DNA of 64,000 bases. It comes from Crocinitomicaceae bacterium (GTDB taxonomy: Bacteria > Bacteroidota > Bacteroidia > Flavobacteriales_D > Crocinitomicaceae). The stretch covers positions 24,739 through 88,738 of the forward strand of contig JAURGK010000007.1 in the NCBI GenBank assembly GCA_030833845.1, read 5' to 3'. Under the pieces are notes generated by a model. The model had not been told where the DNA came from and did not search any database. It was given only the letters and a program-made list of their open reading frames with translations. Every line of letters begins with the position of its first letter. Position 1 is the stretch's first letter. The translations under genes and the position numbers were made by a program. Positions 26,334-34,661 of the stretch are shown here, in pieces.

Positions 26334-28097
26334 ATGAGTCAAAAGCTACAATTTTCCTTGTTCAAGCGCCTATTAGGCTTGATTAAACCCTATCGTAAAT
26401 TGTTGTTTTTGGCTGCGGCTGCCACGATACTACTAGCAGCATTATCCCCAACGCGCCCCTATGTCATAGGTCAAATTATCGACCGATATTTGCTCCGAGA
26501 TAAAGATCCAAATATGCTGTTGATGGGCTCTATATTGGTTTTGATCATGTTGGTGTCAGAAGCAATATTACAGGTCGTTGGCACGTATTTTTCTAATTTA
26601 TTGGCGCAGTCTGTCATTCGAGACTTGCGACAAAAAGTAATTAGACATTTCATGCAGCTGCGCATTTCGTATTTTGATAAAAATCCGGTTGGGGCCATGG
26701 TGACGCGTGTGGTTTCGGATGTAGAGGCCATTACAGAAGTGTTTTCTTCAGGCATCATGGATATAGCTGCCGATCTGTTGTCATTGGTATTGATAGTCTT
26801 GTTTATGTTTCTAACAGATTGGCAATTGGCACTCATGACTTTAATCCCTGTTCCGATACTGGTGTATGCGACCCGAATTTTTGCCAAAGCGATGAAGTCT
26901 TCTTTTCAACAAGAACGACAAGCCGTGACCAAACTCAACACATTTGTTCAAGAACGACTCACCGGAATGAGTTTGGTACAATTGTTTAATCGTCAAAAGA
27001 AAGAAGCCGCGCAATTTGAACAGATCAATGCAGAGCACCGTGCCGCTCATATCAAAGCAGTTTGGGCGAACTCTATCTTTTTTCCTTTTGTTGAGCTGTT
27101 GAGCTCTTTATCGGTGGCGGCGCTACTTGTTTGGGGCGCCTTGCAAGCTTCAGGCAAATCAGAGCAAGAGGTGAGCAATATGTTTGGGCAATTATTTGCT
27201 TTTGTTTTTTGGATCAGTCAACTCTACAGGCCTATTCGAATGTTGGCAGATAAATTCAATGTATTACAGCGTGGCACCGTAAGGGCAGAAAGAATTTTTG
27301 CAGTACTGGACGAACACACCGATGTGCAAGCAGAGGGAAACCTAACTGAGATCGACTTTAATAAAGATTTGATTTTCAAGGAGGTAAATTTTGCCTATGT
27401 CGAAGACCAACCCGTGATCAGATCATTGAACTTAACTATAAAACACGGCCAAACTATTGCAATAGTTGGTGCTACGGGCTCAGGAAAGACGACATTAGTA
27501 AATTTATTGGGCCGTTTTTATGAACATCAGTCTGGTCAAATTTTAATTGGTGATACGCCTATTGAAGCCATTGATTTAAAAACACTTCGCAGGCATATTG
27601 CCATCGTTTTACAAGATGTGTTCTTGTTTTCGGACACGGTGTTAAATAACATTACGCTAGGCGACCCTTCTATTAGCCTTCAACAAGTTATTGCTGCAGC
27701 AAAGGAAGTGGGGGCCCATGAATTTATAAGCGCACTACCCGATCAGTATGGCCATCAAATAGGTGAGAGAGGCGGGTCCTTATCTACAGGCCAAAGACAG
27801 TTGTTGTCTTTTATACGAGCATACGTATACCAACCTGATTTGCTTATCCTAGATGAGGCAACTTCAAGTGTAGATACTGAGAGTGAATTTTTAATTCAAC
27901 AAGCCACAGAAAAGTTAACCAAAGGCCGCACCTCTATAGTTATTGCACACCGCTTGTCAACAATAAGAAGTTCCGATAGGATCATTGTAATGGAAAGAGG
28001 CCAAATCATAGAACAAGGGAGCCACGAAGAGCTTTTGGCCATGAATGGGCATTACAAGAATTTATTCGACAGACAATATTTCAATCAAGGATTATGA
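26334..28097 (+). CDS. ABC exporter, fused membrane and ATPase domains
   Basis: 587 residues. Six membrane helices (about residues 20-310) precede an ATPase domain with Walker A GATGSGKTTLVNLL, Walker B LLILDEATSSVD and switch region VIAHRLST. The signature reads LSTGQRQLL instead of LSGGQ, as in MdlA/MdlB-like exporters. It probably works as a homodimer at the inner membrane; the substrate is unknown. It overlaps the next gene by ATGA, so it is translationally coupled to a binding-protein-like gene, an unusual partner for an exporter. Confidence 0.92.
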   Translation: MSQKLQFSLFKRLLGLIKPYRKLLFLAAAATILLAALSPTRPYVIGQIIDRYLLRDKDPNMLLMGSILVLIMLVSEAILQVVGTYFSNLLAQSVIRDLRQKVIRHFMQLRISYFDKNPVGAMVTRVVSDVEAITEVFSSGIMDIAADLLSLVLIVLFMFLTDWQLALMTLIPVPILVYATRIFAKAMKSSFQQERQAVTKLNTFVQERLTGMSLVQLFNRQKKEAAQFEQINAEHRAAHIKAVWANSIFFPFVELLSSLSVAALLVWGALQASGKSEQEVSNMFGQLFAFVFWISQLYRPIRMLADKFNVLQRGTVRAERIFAVLDEHTDVQAEGNLTEIDFNKDLIFKEVNFAYVEDQPVIRSLNLTIKHGQTIAIVGATGSGKTTLVNLLGRFYEHQSGQILIGDTPIEAIDLKTLRRHIAIVLQDVFLFSDTVLNNITLGDPSISLQQVIAAAKEVGAHEFISALPDQYGHQIGERGGSLSTGQRQLLSFIRAYVYQPDLLILDEATSSVDTESEFLIQQATEKLTKGRTSIVIAHRLSTIRSSDRIIVMERGQIIEQGSHEELLAMNGHYKNLFDRQYFNQGL

Positions 28098-28951
28098 GGA
28101 GATTAAAAATAGGTGGGGTCCCAGAACATTTTAATCTACCATGGCGTCTGGCTATCGAAGAAGGCCTGTTTTCTGATATAGGCGCTGAATTGCACTGGTC
28201 GGACATGAATGGCGGAACCGGACAAATGATCAAGGGCTTACAAGTGGGAAGCTTGGATATTGCTGTGTTACTCACCGAAGGAATTACCAGAGCTATTTTA
28301 AAAGGACTTGAAGCAAAAATTATCGCAGTATATGTACAGAGCCCGCTTTGTTGGGGGGTGCATGTTGCAAATAACAATGCTGTGCAGCGCATAAAGGACC
28401 TAGATGGCTCTGTCTTTGCTATTTCAAGAGAAGGCTCGGGGTCTCATTTGATGAGTTACGTTTTGGCACAAAGAGAAGGCTGGGAGCCTAGCTCACTTTC
28501 ATTCAACGTAGTAGGGGATATTTATGGCGGTCTATGGGCACTCAATCATGGAGAGGCCGAAGGTTTTTTATGGGAAAAATATACCACACAGCCATTTGTA
28601 GACCAAGGAAAACTCAAACGGATTGCAGAAGTTTATACGCCATGGCCGTGCTTTGTAATTGCCGTACGCAATGAGGTGTTGGCCGCCGATAAAGACCTAC
28701 TTAGCTCAATAATTCAAATCATACAAAAACGAGCCCATGAGTTAAAAAATGCAGCAGACGCTTCAGAGGAATTTGCTTGGCGCTATGGGCTTCAAAGCAA
28801 ACAAGTAGAGGCTTGGTTAGCACAAACCGAATGGGCTAGTCAACTAGAAATAGAACAGAAAGATTTGCTAAAAACAGTGGAAACACTTCAAGAATTGAGC
28901 CTCATTACAGCAGATGAAGCTTCAAACTGGCAATTAAAACTGCTTCCATGA
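28094..28951 (+). CDS. periplasmic-binding-protein-like protein without signal peptide (SsuA/THI5-like)
   Basis: 285 residues. The fold resembles type 2 periplasmic binding proteins of the NMT1/SsuA class: an opening strand LKIGGVPEHFNLPWRLA, the segment SDMNGGTGQMIKGLQVGSLDIAVLLTEG, a hinge-like AISREGSGSHLMSYVLA and a long C-terminal helical part. There is no signal peptide or lipobox, so it appears cytoplasmic. It overlaps the exporter upstream and the secreted protein downstream, each by ATGA. No importer permease is nearby, so a sensing or enzyme-like role is as likely as transport; THI5-type proteins, for example, act as enzymes. Ligand unknown. Confidence 0.7.
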   Translation: MRRLKIGGVPEHFNLPWRLAIEEGLFSDIGAELHWSDMNGGTGQMIKGLQVGSLDIAVLLTEGITRAILKGLEAKIIAVYVQSPLCWGVHVANNNAVQRIKDLDGSVFAISREGSGSHLMSYVLAQREGWEPSSLSFNVVGDIYGGLWALNHGEAEGFLWEKYTTQPFVDQGKLKRIAEVYTPWPCFVIAVRNEVLAADKDLLSSIIQIIQKRAHELKNAADASEEFAWRYGLQSKQVEAWLAQTEWASQLEIEQKDLLKTVETLQELSLITADEASNWQLKLLP

Positions 28952-30069
28952 ATCGTTTAGTCTTTGCGTTTTTGGTCTTTCATTGTGGGTATGGCTCCGC
29001 CCAAGGATTGGACTTGGGGACCATTTCTTACTCGCCGCAATTTATTTCTAATCTGAGCGCCAACTGCAATGAAACTTCAGGATTAGTATATGACAACGAC
29101 ACCATTTTTTCCATTAATGATGGTGGCAACCCTGCAGCTATACAGGCCTTTAGCGCATCCAACGGTCAACCAATCAATGAGTGGCAAGTAGGGAATGCAC
29201 AAAATTTTGATTGGGAGGCGCTCACCCTCAACGACTCTGTTCTTTTTATTGCCGATATCGGCAATAATGCAGGAACAAGAAATGTATTTGACATATATCG
29301 CGTGCTGCGTCAGGATCTGGTAGCTTCAGTACAAACAGTTGCATCCGTCAAACAATCTTTTCGCTTTTTAGATCAGCCCACCTTGCCTTTAACAGTAAAT
29401 GCGCACAATTACGATGCCGAGGCTATTTTTTATTTTCAGGACTCTTTGCACGTTTTAACCAAAAACTGGGAGAATCTTTGGACGCGTCATTATGTGCTGC
29501 CTTGTATTTGGCAAGACACCCTACTTATTAGTCCGCGAGATTCATTTTATGTCAATGGATTGGTGACAGATGCAGCATACTCAGCTCAAGATAATAAGCT
29601 CTACTTACTTGGCTATAAAAAAGAACCAAGTGGCCTATACAGCTCTTTTATGTATCGATTTACTGATTTTAACGGTGAAATATTAGCTTCGGATTACCAA
29701 CGCATTGAATTAGGCTCAACGCTCAGCTTAGCCCAGACAGAAGGCCTTTGTATTGCAGGCCCAGAGATGCTTTTTATATCGGGAGAACAAATCGCTTCAA
29801 TAATAACGATTGCTCCAAAGTTGCATTTTATTAATTTTTTTGAACTACTTGGCAATACTAAAAATAGCGCAAAAAAAATTTATTTTCACGACAACACATT
29901 ATTCATTCCAAAGGACGCACTGCCTGATTTTTTACTCCTAGACGCTAACGGCAAGGAGGCGATTGAATGGGTTTTAAATAAGAATCAACAAGATCTGTCC
30001 GCCCTTGCTCCAGGCACCTATTACCTTATTGGGCCAACACACAGGCAAACCTGGATCAAACGGTATTAA
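28948..30069 (+). CDS. secreted protein of unknown function, possible beta-propeller
   Basis: 373 residues with a signal peptide (NRLVFAFLVFHCGYGSAQ). The mature part has repeated short strands such as NETSGLVYDNDTIFSINDGG, NFDWEALTLNDSVLFIADIG and NAHNYDAEAIFYF, reminiscent of SdiA-regulated-type or other six-bladed propellers, but I cannot name the family. The last 60 residues (LPDFLLLDANGKEAIEW to TYYLIGPTHRQTWIKRY) look like a worn T9SS type A sorting domain. It is the third gene of a coupled set with the exporter and the binding-protein-like gene. Confidence 0.65.
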   Translation: MNRLVFAFLVFHCGYGSAQGLDLGTISYSPQFISNLSANCNETSGLVYDNDTIFSINDGGNPAAIQAFSASNGQPINEWQVGNAQNFDWEALTLNDSVLFIADIGNNAGTRNVFDIYRVLRQDLVASVQTVASVKQSFRFLDQPTLPLTVNAHNYDAEAIFYFQDSLHVLTKNWENLWTRHYVLPCIWQDTLLISPRDSFYVNGLVTDAAYSAQDNKLYLLGYKKEPSGLYSSFMYRFTDFNGEILASDYQRIELGSTLSLAQTEGLCIAGPEMLFISGEQIASIITIAPKLHFINFFELLGNTKNSAKKIYFHDNTLFIPKDALPDFLLLDANGKEAIEWVLNKNQQDLSALAPGTYYLIGPTHRQTWIKRY

Positions 30070-30098
30070 ATTCAAAGTATTATTCTTTGTGCGTCTGC

Positions 30099-30136
30099 GC
30101 TTGTTCGCTAACAAGCCCTATATGTTCATTTAGGGC
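30099..30136 (+). other. two overlapping hairpins in the gap before the small membrane ORF
   Basis: GCTTGTT-CGCT-AACAAGC (30099-30116) and GCCCTA-N10-TAGGGC (30115-30136) share the GC at 30115-30116, so they cannot both form fully. Neither is followed by a T-run, so they are not obvious terminators. They may be part of an mRNA leader for the 36-residue ORF or a processing signal after the upstream operon. The rest of this 114-base gap shows nothing clear. Confidence 0.35.
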
Positions 30137-30183
30137 ATTATGAATACCTAAAAGGTTTATATTCATAGTATTAAACACGCAGT

Positions 30184-30294
30184 ATGATACCACTAGTACC
30201 GGCATTTGATTCGAATTTTTGGTGGGCTGTTGCAGCGGTTTTGGCGATTCTTACAATTATTTTTGCTGTTTTTTTAACAGATAAAAAAAATTAA
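30184..30294 (+). CDS. small single-pass membrane protein (36 residues)
   Basis: Too short for the ORF track. The start MIPLVPAFDSN is followed by one clear membrane helix (FWWAVAAVLAILTIIFAVFL) and a charged end (TDKKN), matching the positive-inside rule. Its TAA overlaps the stop of the convergent protease gene by 4 bp (TTAA), the same arrangement as two other convergent gene pairs here, which supports a real gene. I see no convincing promoter and do not recognise the family; small oxidase or transporter accessory subunits look like this. Confidence 0.45.
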   Translation: MIPLVPAFDSNFWWAVAAVLAILTIIFAVFLTDKKN

Positions 30295-31859
30295 AAAGAG
30301 GCCAACGCTCTTTTAAGCTCGACATCACGGTTATTTATAACTCGATAATAACCATTTTCTAAAAAGAGATGTCTAGCAATTTCAGCCTTCAGCAGCAAAC
30401 CTATCCTTTCTTTGCTGTGCCTAAATTCATTTGGCTGCAGCTCAACGTCAAATTCGGCTTTGGCAAATGAAGTAAACCGATTGAGTAGGGCGTCTGTAAT
30501 TTGAAACTTCGCAATGAAATCATTGAGGTTCATGGTCAATTCATTGTGATTTAAATAATCAAAAACAAAAGCGTTAAAAACCCCATTCCATTGCAACTCT
30601 GATAGATATAATGAGGCACCGGTGGTATCTCCAGGGACAAACACATCGGGCATGATCCCACCCCCTCCATAGACAATTCTACCCTTTCTGGTTTTATATC
30701 TTAAAGAATCAACAAAAATGCTGGAGTCTGGCTTGAAATATTCTTCAGCATAAGCCTTTTGTTCATCTTCTTTGTATGCATCATAACCATTGTTATATGG
30801 TCGTTGAATGGATCGTCCAGAAGGCGTATAATAGCGGGCCACTGTTATGCGTAAATTACTTCCGTCTTTGAGTTTTTTATCTTGTTGAATCAATCCTTTG
30901 CCATAAGAACGTCTTCCAACAATTGTTGCCCGATCGTTATCTTGAAGGGCGCCAGCAAGGATTTCGCTAGCCGATGCTGATTGCGCGTCTATAAGCACCA
31001 CCACCTTCGTCTTTTCTAAAATTCCTGAGCTGGTGGCGTAGTACTTTTGTTCTTTGCTATGCTGCCCCTTAGAGCTAAGTATTAAATAGCCTTTAGGTAA
31101 GAATTCATCGGCAATTTGAATGGCTCCGTCCATGGTTCCTCCTCCGTTACCGCGAAGATCTAAAACAAGTTTGCGCATGCCTTTATTGAGTAACTGCAAA
31201 GCTGATTGATGAAATTCTTGTGCTGTTGGCAAAGAAAATTGCGCGATTTGAATATAACCCGTCGAAGGGTTGATCATATAAGAACAAGGAACAGTTGCAA
31301 TAGGGATGGTATTGCGTGTTAAAGTTTTATGTAGTTTTTTGCCTTTGCGCTCAATTGTGACCTTAACTTTTGTGTTTGGCGCCCCTTTGAGCCTGTCCAT
31401 TACCTTCTCGTTGGTAATTTTTTTACCGGTTGCAGACTTTCCATTGATTTCAATGATGCGATCACCGCGTTTAAGCCCTCCATTAAATGCAGGAGAATTC
31501 ACATTGACATGGGTTATGCAAATGGTGTCTCTAAAAAGCAAGAAGCGCACCCCAATACCCCCAAAAGACGCATTGGTTTGTTCTTCGAGAAGTTTTAGGT
31601 CTTTGGCTGCAATGTAATTACTGTGAGGATCTAGTCGATGCAACATTTCAGAAATCGTTTGTTCAAAGATTTCTTCTTTGTTTATTTTATCAACGTATTC
31701 GTTGTCAAGCAATTCAAAGATTTGTGTGAGTTTTTGCAATTCTTTGGTGCCTTCTTTTGAACCTCCTAGCAAAGAACTGCCCACATAGACACCTAGCGCC
31801 GCTATGGCTGCAAGCAAGGTAGGTAACCAAAATAATTTTTTGTTGGATTCTTCAGACAT
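30291..31859 (-). CDS. C-terminal processing peptidase, S41 family
   Basis: 522 residues from the ATG at 31859; the ORF is open to 31874. An N-terminal membrane anchor (KKLFWLPTLLAAIAALGVYVG) precedes a helical region, a PDZ domain (GGIGVRFLL to IIEINGKSATGKKI) and the protease core. The serine-lysine dyad is visible as SASASEILAGAL and GRRSYGKGLIQQ, with LVLDLRGNGGGTM before it. These Ctp/Prc enzymes trim or degrade periplasmic proteins from the C-terminus. It overlaps the deaminase gene upstream by 8 bases, probably one transcript. Confidence 0.93.
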   Translation of the reverse strand: MSEESNKKLFWLPTLLAAIAALGVYVGSSLLGGSKEGTKELQKLTQIFELLDNEYVDKINKEEIFEQTISEMLHRLDPHSNYIAAKDLKLLEEQTNASFGGIGVRFLLFRDTICITHVNVNSPAFNGGLKRGDRIIEINGKSATGKKITNEKVMDRLKGAPNTKVKVTIERKGKKLHKTLTRNTIPIATVPCSYMINPSTGYIQIAQFSLPTAQEFHQSALQLLNKGMRKLVLDLRGNGGGTMDGAIQIADEFLPKGYLILSSKGQHSKEQKYYATSSGILEKTKVVVLIDAQSASASEILAGALQDNDRATIVGRRSYGKGLIQQDKKLKDGSNLRITVARYYTPSGRSIQRPYNNGYDAYKEDEQKAYAEEYFKPDSSIFVDSLRYKTRKGRIVYGGGGIMPDVFVPGDTTGASLYLSELQWNGVFNAFVFDYLNHNELTMNLNDFIAKFQITDALLNRFTSFAKAEFDVELQPNEFRHSKERIGLLLKAEIARHLFLENGYYRVINNRDVELKRALASF

Positions 31860-32298
31860 CATCAATATTTTCAATTTGAAGAACTTCTAATCCGGCAGAC
31901 TCTAAGAAATGCACCCCCGAGAGGTCTTTATAGGCCTCCTGATAAACAAGTCTTTTGATGCCCGATTGTAACACCAACTTACTGCAATCTTTACACGGTG
32001 AATGAGTGAGGTAAAGGGTGGCGTCTTTACAATTGTTTGTAGAGCGGGCCACTTTTAGAATGGCATTTGCCTCAGCATGCAAGACATACCAATGAGTTTC
32101 ATTGTTCTCATCTTCGCAGCAGTTATCAAAACCAGCCGGTGTGCCATTGTAGCCATCGGAAATAATGATTGCATCTTTTACAATGATAGCACCCACTTGT
32201 TTGCGTTTACAATGAGAAAGTCTTGCCCAACTTGCAGCTAAACGCAGGTATGCCTTGTCGTAGCGAGCTTGTTTTGTGGATGATTGATTATGCCCCAT
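31852..32298 (-). CDS. deoxycytidylate (dCMP) deaminase
   Basis: 148 residues from the ATG at 32298 (MGHNQSSTKQARYDKAYLRLA); the track adds 17 residues that overlap the upstream gene. Zinc-dependent deamination of dCMP to dUMP supplies thymidylate synthesis. The zinc and catalytic motif HAEANAI and the cysteine pair SPCKDCSK are intact, with GYNGTPAGFDNC and CKRKQVGAIIVKD typical of the dCMP/ComEB group. Overlaps on both sides show co-transcription with the membrane protein and the S41 protease. Confidence 0.93.
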   Translation of the reverse strand: MGHNQSSTKQARYDKAYLRLAASWARLSHCKRKQVGAIIVKDAIIISDGYNGTPAGFDNCCEDENNETHWYVLHAEANAILKVARSTNNCKDATLYLTHSPCKDCSKLVLQSGIKRLVYQEAYKDLSGVHFLESAGLEVLQIENIDDV

Positions 32299-32713
32299 GT
32301 CTGATGTGTCCGCCCAAATAGCCCGTAAAAGCGAAAAGGATAAAAGCAATTATCCCTACAACCAGGGCGCCGATTTGTATTCTGCGCGCACTGGCCCATT
32401 CAGACTTTTCAGCCCAAAGCCCAATGACGGCAAGGGCAGTGAGTGCGAATATAAAAAACAAGGTGTTTTCAGCCATTTCTTCGTGAATATGAATCACCTT
32501 ATGTGATATGCCCTTGATACGCTCAGCCTCATGTTCGGCGGAGCCTCCCGAAACATAGGCAATGAGGCCTCCTATACCTGAAATCACCATAACTACATAA
32601 GCGCTAATTGCAGATTTGAAATCAGGCTTAAATAGCGCGAAAAGCAATAAAACAAGACCAAGAAAAGTCCCTACAATGGGGAGGTGGTTACTGAGTAAAT
32701 GAAAATTTGCCAT
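32288..32713 (-). CDS. four-helix membrane protein, His-rich (DUF2231-like)
   Basis: 141 residues with four membrane helices (about 12-27, 36-55, 82-100, 110-130). Histidines cluster at the helix ends: NFHLLSNHLP, then a loop HEAERIKGISHKVIHIHEE and a C-terminal GGHIRHGA. Such paired histidines suggest heme b or metal binding. The family is not certain; it resembles DUF2231-type predicted membrane proteins. Position beside DUF420 and Sco genes implies a part in respiratory chain assembly. Confidence 0.55.
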   Translation of the reverse strand: MANFHLLSNHLPIVGTFLGLVLLLFALFKPDFKSAISAYVVMVISGIGGLIAYVSGGSAEHEAERIKGISHKVIHIHEEMAENTLFFIFALTALAVIGLWAEKSEWASARRIQIGALVVGIIAFILFAFTGYLGGHIRHGA

Positions 32714-32749
32714 AAAATATAAAGTGTTGACAATCTAAGTTAAAGAATT

Positions 32750-33325
32750 TTAATGATTGTAGTACGGCGAAATCATTAAATAAACTACAACACCTGTAAT
32801 TGCAACATATAACCAAATAGGAAAGGCGTATTTGGCCCATTTTTTATGTTTTTGATAATTTCCTTCCCAAGCATGTAAATAGGTGAACAACACCACTGGA
32901 ATAACGGCAACGCTCAAAAAAATGTGTGACAGCAGCAATAAAACATAAGCAAAGCGAGAGGTTCCAACCAAGTTGAGTTCCTCAATGGACAATTTACCAT
33001 TATGATCAAGATCACCGTATTTGGTAGAATCAGAGGTCATGTGGTATGCAACGTAGCACAAAAGGAACATGACGCTCAAAACAAGAGCCAATTGAATGGT
33101 TTTTTGGTGCTGTTGTATCTTTCCATTTTTTATAAAAAGCAGCGCCAAGATAAGCAGCGTTGCAGTTAGGCCATTGATCGTGGCATAAATAGGTGGTAGA
33201 AACGAAAAGTCAACACCTTCGATTTTAATTCCAAAAAGGGCAGCTACTGCCAATGGAATAACTATTGAGATGGCCACGACCCATTTGCGCAAGTTTGTTT
33301 TAGGAGCTGTGTTTGTGTTATTCAT
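32750..33325 (-). CDS. DUF420 membrane protein with an EF-hand-like loop
   Basis: 191 residues from the ATG at 33325 (track start 33349 overlaps Sco by 32 bases). Five membrane helices; the pattern FLPPIYATINGLTATLLI, KIQQHQKTIQLAL, SHIFLSVAVIPVVLFTYL and KHKKWAKYAFPIWLYVAITG is that of DUF420/CtaM-like proteins, which act in heme-copper oxidase maturation in some bacteria. In the loop after the third helix, residues 105-116 read DLDHNGKLSIEE, a textbook EF-hand calcium loop (D1, D3, N5, G6, S9, E12). It is encoded in a block of oxidase assembly genes. Confidence 0.85.
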   Translation of the reverse strand: MNNTNTAPKTNLRKWVVAISIVIPLAVAALFGIKIEGVDFSFLPPIYATINGLTATLLILALLFIKNGKIQQHQKTIQLALVLSVMFLLCYVAYHMTSDSTKYGDLDHNGKLSIEELNLVGTSRFAYVLLLLSHIFLSVAVIPVVLFTYLHAWEGNYQKHKKWAKYAFPIWLYVAITGVVVYLMISPYYNH

Positions 33326-33980
33326 GGTTGAAAAGGGTTTTAACATCATTGATTAACCGCTGAAATTCTTTTTTGTTGACACTTAGGTCTGGCTGGACAA
33401 CTTCGTATACGCCTCTTACGTATCCTTTTTTATCGACTAGGGTAAAAGCCCCGGAGTGTGCATAACCCCCTAGCGCTTCATTTTCTTTACCTGCGAAAAT
33501 TAGAAAGTGTTCTATTCCGAGCTTGTGAGTAAAGGCTTCATTCCCGGTTAAAAACGCCCAATTATTTTGCTTAATCCCAAGGCTTTTTTTATGCAATTTA
33601 AGTTTACTCGGGGTGTCGTTGGTAGGGTCTATGGTAAATGATAAGTATTGTATTTGCGAATCGTACCTTTTGAGCGCCTTCTCTACATTTTTAAGCTGCG
33701 TATTCATGATTGGGCAAATACTCGGACAACTTGCAAAGAAAAATTCTGTAATCCACACCTTATTAGCAAAAGTTTTATTGCTAACTATAACGGAATCTTC
33801 ATTGAAAAACGAAAAATTTGGAATTTGCTGGTAAATCGTGTCGGTAATGGTTTTTCCGTTTTTTGTTTGGTAAACCACATCGTAGTTACCAAGAAAGGGC
33901 AAGCGGCGTTGTGGTGTGTCCTTACAAGCAAATAATAACAAACCAAATAAAGTTAGCCAGCTATTTGTCTTTTTGAGCAC
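33318..33980 (-). CDS. SCO1/SenC copper chaperone lipoprotein
   Basis: 220 residues. Lipoprotein signal (LTLFGLLLFAC), then a thioredoxin fold with the copper-binding motif CPSICP and the conserved third ligand histidine near AHSGAFTLVD. The SFTIDPTNDTPSKLKLH segment is typical. SCO proteins deliver copper to, or reduce, the CuA site of cytochrome c oxidase subunit II. It overlaps the next Sco-like gene by 20 bases and the DUF420 gene by 8, indicating one tightly coupled operon. Confidence 0.93.
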   Translation of the reverse strand: MLKKTNSWLTLFGLLLFACKDTPQRRLPFLGNYDVVYQTKNGKTITDTIYQQIPNFSFFNEDSVIVSNKTFANKVWITEFFFASCPSICPIMNTQLKNVEKALKRYDSQIQYLSFTIDPTNDTPSKLKLHKKSLGIKQNNWAFLTGNEAFTHKLGIEHFLIFAGKENEALGGYAHSGAFTLVDKKGYVRGVYEVVQPDLSVNKKEFQRLINDVKTLFNHE

Positions 33981-34659
33981 GTTCTTTGTCGTATTGTTTC
34001 ATTAGTAGAGCCAAGTGCTCCTTCATTTTGCGGATCATTCCTTCAGTATGGCCATTGAGTGCCATTCGCAGGTGGTTTTTCTTGTCAATTAATAAAATCA
34101 ATTCATTGTATGATACCCCACCAAAATACTTTTTGTCTTTGACGATTAGATTTTGCCCATTGTTGGTAATATTGAAGAAATCATGAGGATCTGCATTGAT
34201 GAGCTGCCAAAGTTCGGGGTCAAAACCTTCTACCTTGGAGCGCAACATGTCTTGCACGTCCAAAAGGGCAGCTTCTGAAACAGGTTGGCCTAAAGAGTCG
34301 ACTACAATAGACAGCATGCGCACTTGTTTTAGTTTCTTGCGTTTGTTGGTCCGAAGATCTTTATAGATGTTTTGTGTCAGTGGGAAAAATGCCAATCCGC
34401 ATTGGTATGGACAAGTGATTTGTATGGTATTGATAATGACAACTTGGTCTTGGTAATCTTGGAGAGATTTTTTTTGCTTGCCCAGGTGATTGTATACAGA
34501 AAAGGTTGGTGTTTTCACCAACCCATAATCTGATAATTGTTTGAAGCGATGATCACAACCTCTAGTGGCCATGAAAATCAAAAAAAGTGCCGGGCCAAAA
34601 ACAAGGGTCAGGGCCAGTATGGAGCGCCCCCGATGTGGTTTAGCTACTTTTTGCTGCAT
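33961..34659 (-). CDS. SCO-like thioredoxin-fold protein, second copy
   Basis: 232 residues from the ATG at 34659, two bases after the coxIV stop; the track start is a GTG four codons earlier. One N-terminal membrane helix (SILALTLVFGPALFLIFMA) anchors a thioredoxin-like domain with a CxxxC motif (ITCPYQCGLAFFPL), the same spacing as SCO1. The expected third ligand histidine with an AHSG-type context is not obvious; the region reads NGHTEGMIRKM. It may be a partner thiol reductase or a copper carrier in oxidase assembly. A pair of SCO-like genes here is consistent with CuA assembly. Confidence 0.75.
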   Translation of the reverse strand: MQQKVAKPHRGRSILALTLVFGPALFLIFMATRGCDHRFKQLSDYGLVKTPTFSVYNHLGKQKKSLQDYQDQVVIINTIQITCPYQCGLAFFPLTQNIYKDLRTNKRKKLKQVRMLSIVVDSLGQPVSEAALLDVQDMLRSKVEGFDPELWQLINADPHDFFNITNNGQNLIVKDKKYFGGVSYNELILLIDKKNHLRMALNGHTEGMIRKMKEHLALLMKQYDKERAQKDK

Positions 34660-34661
34660 TG

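Noticed and set aside
26280-26342. N-terminal extension of prs in the ORF track
   Set aside because: It runs upstream of the consensus promoter box and adds residues not found in the family; GTG 26279 gives the normal length.
30115-30136. Hairpin GCCCTA/TAGGGC as a terminator for the exporter operon
   Set aside because: Only 6 bp of stem and no T-run after it on either strand.
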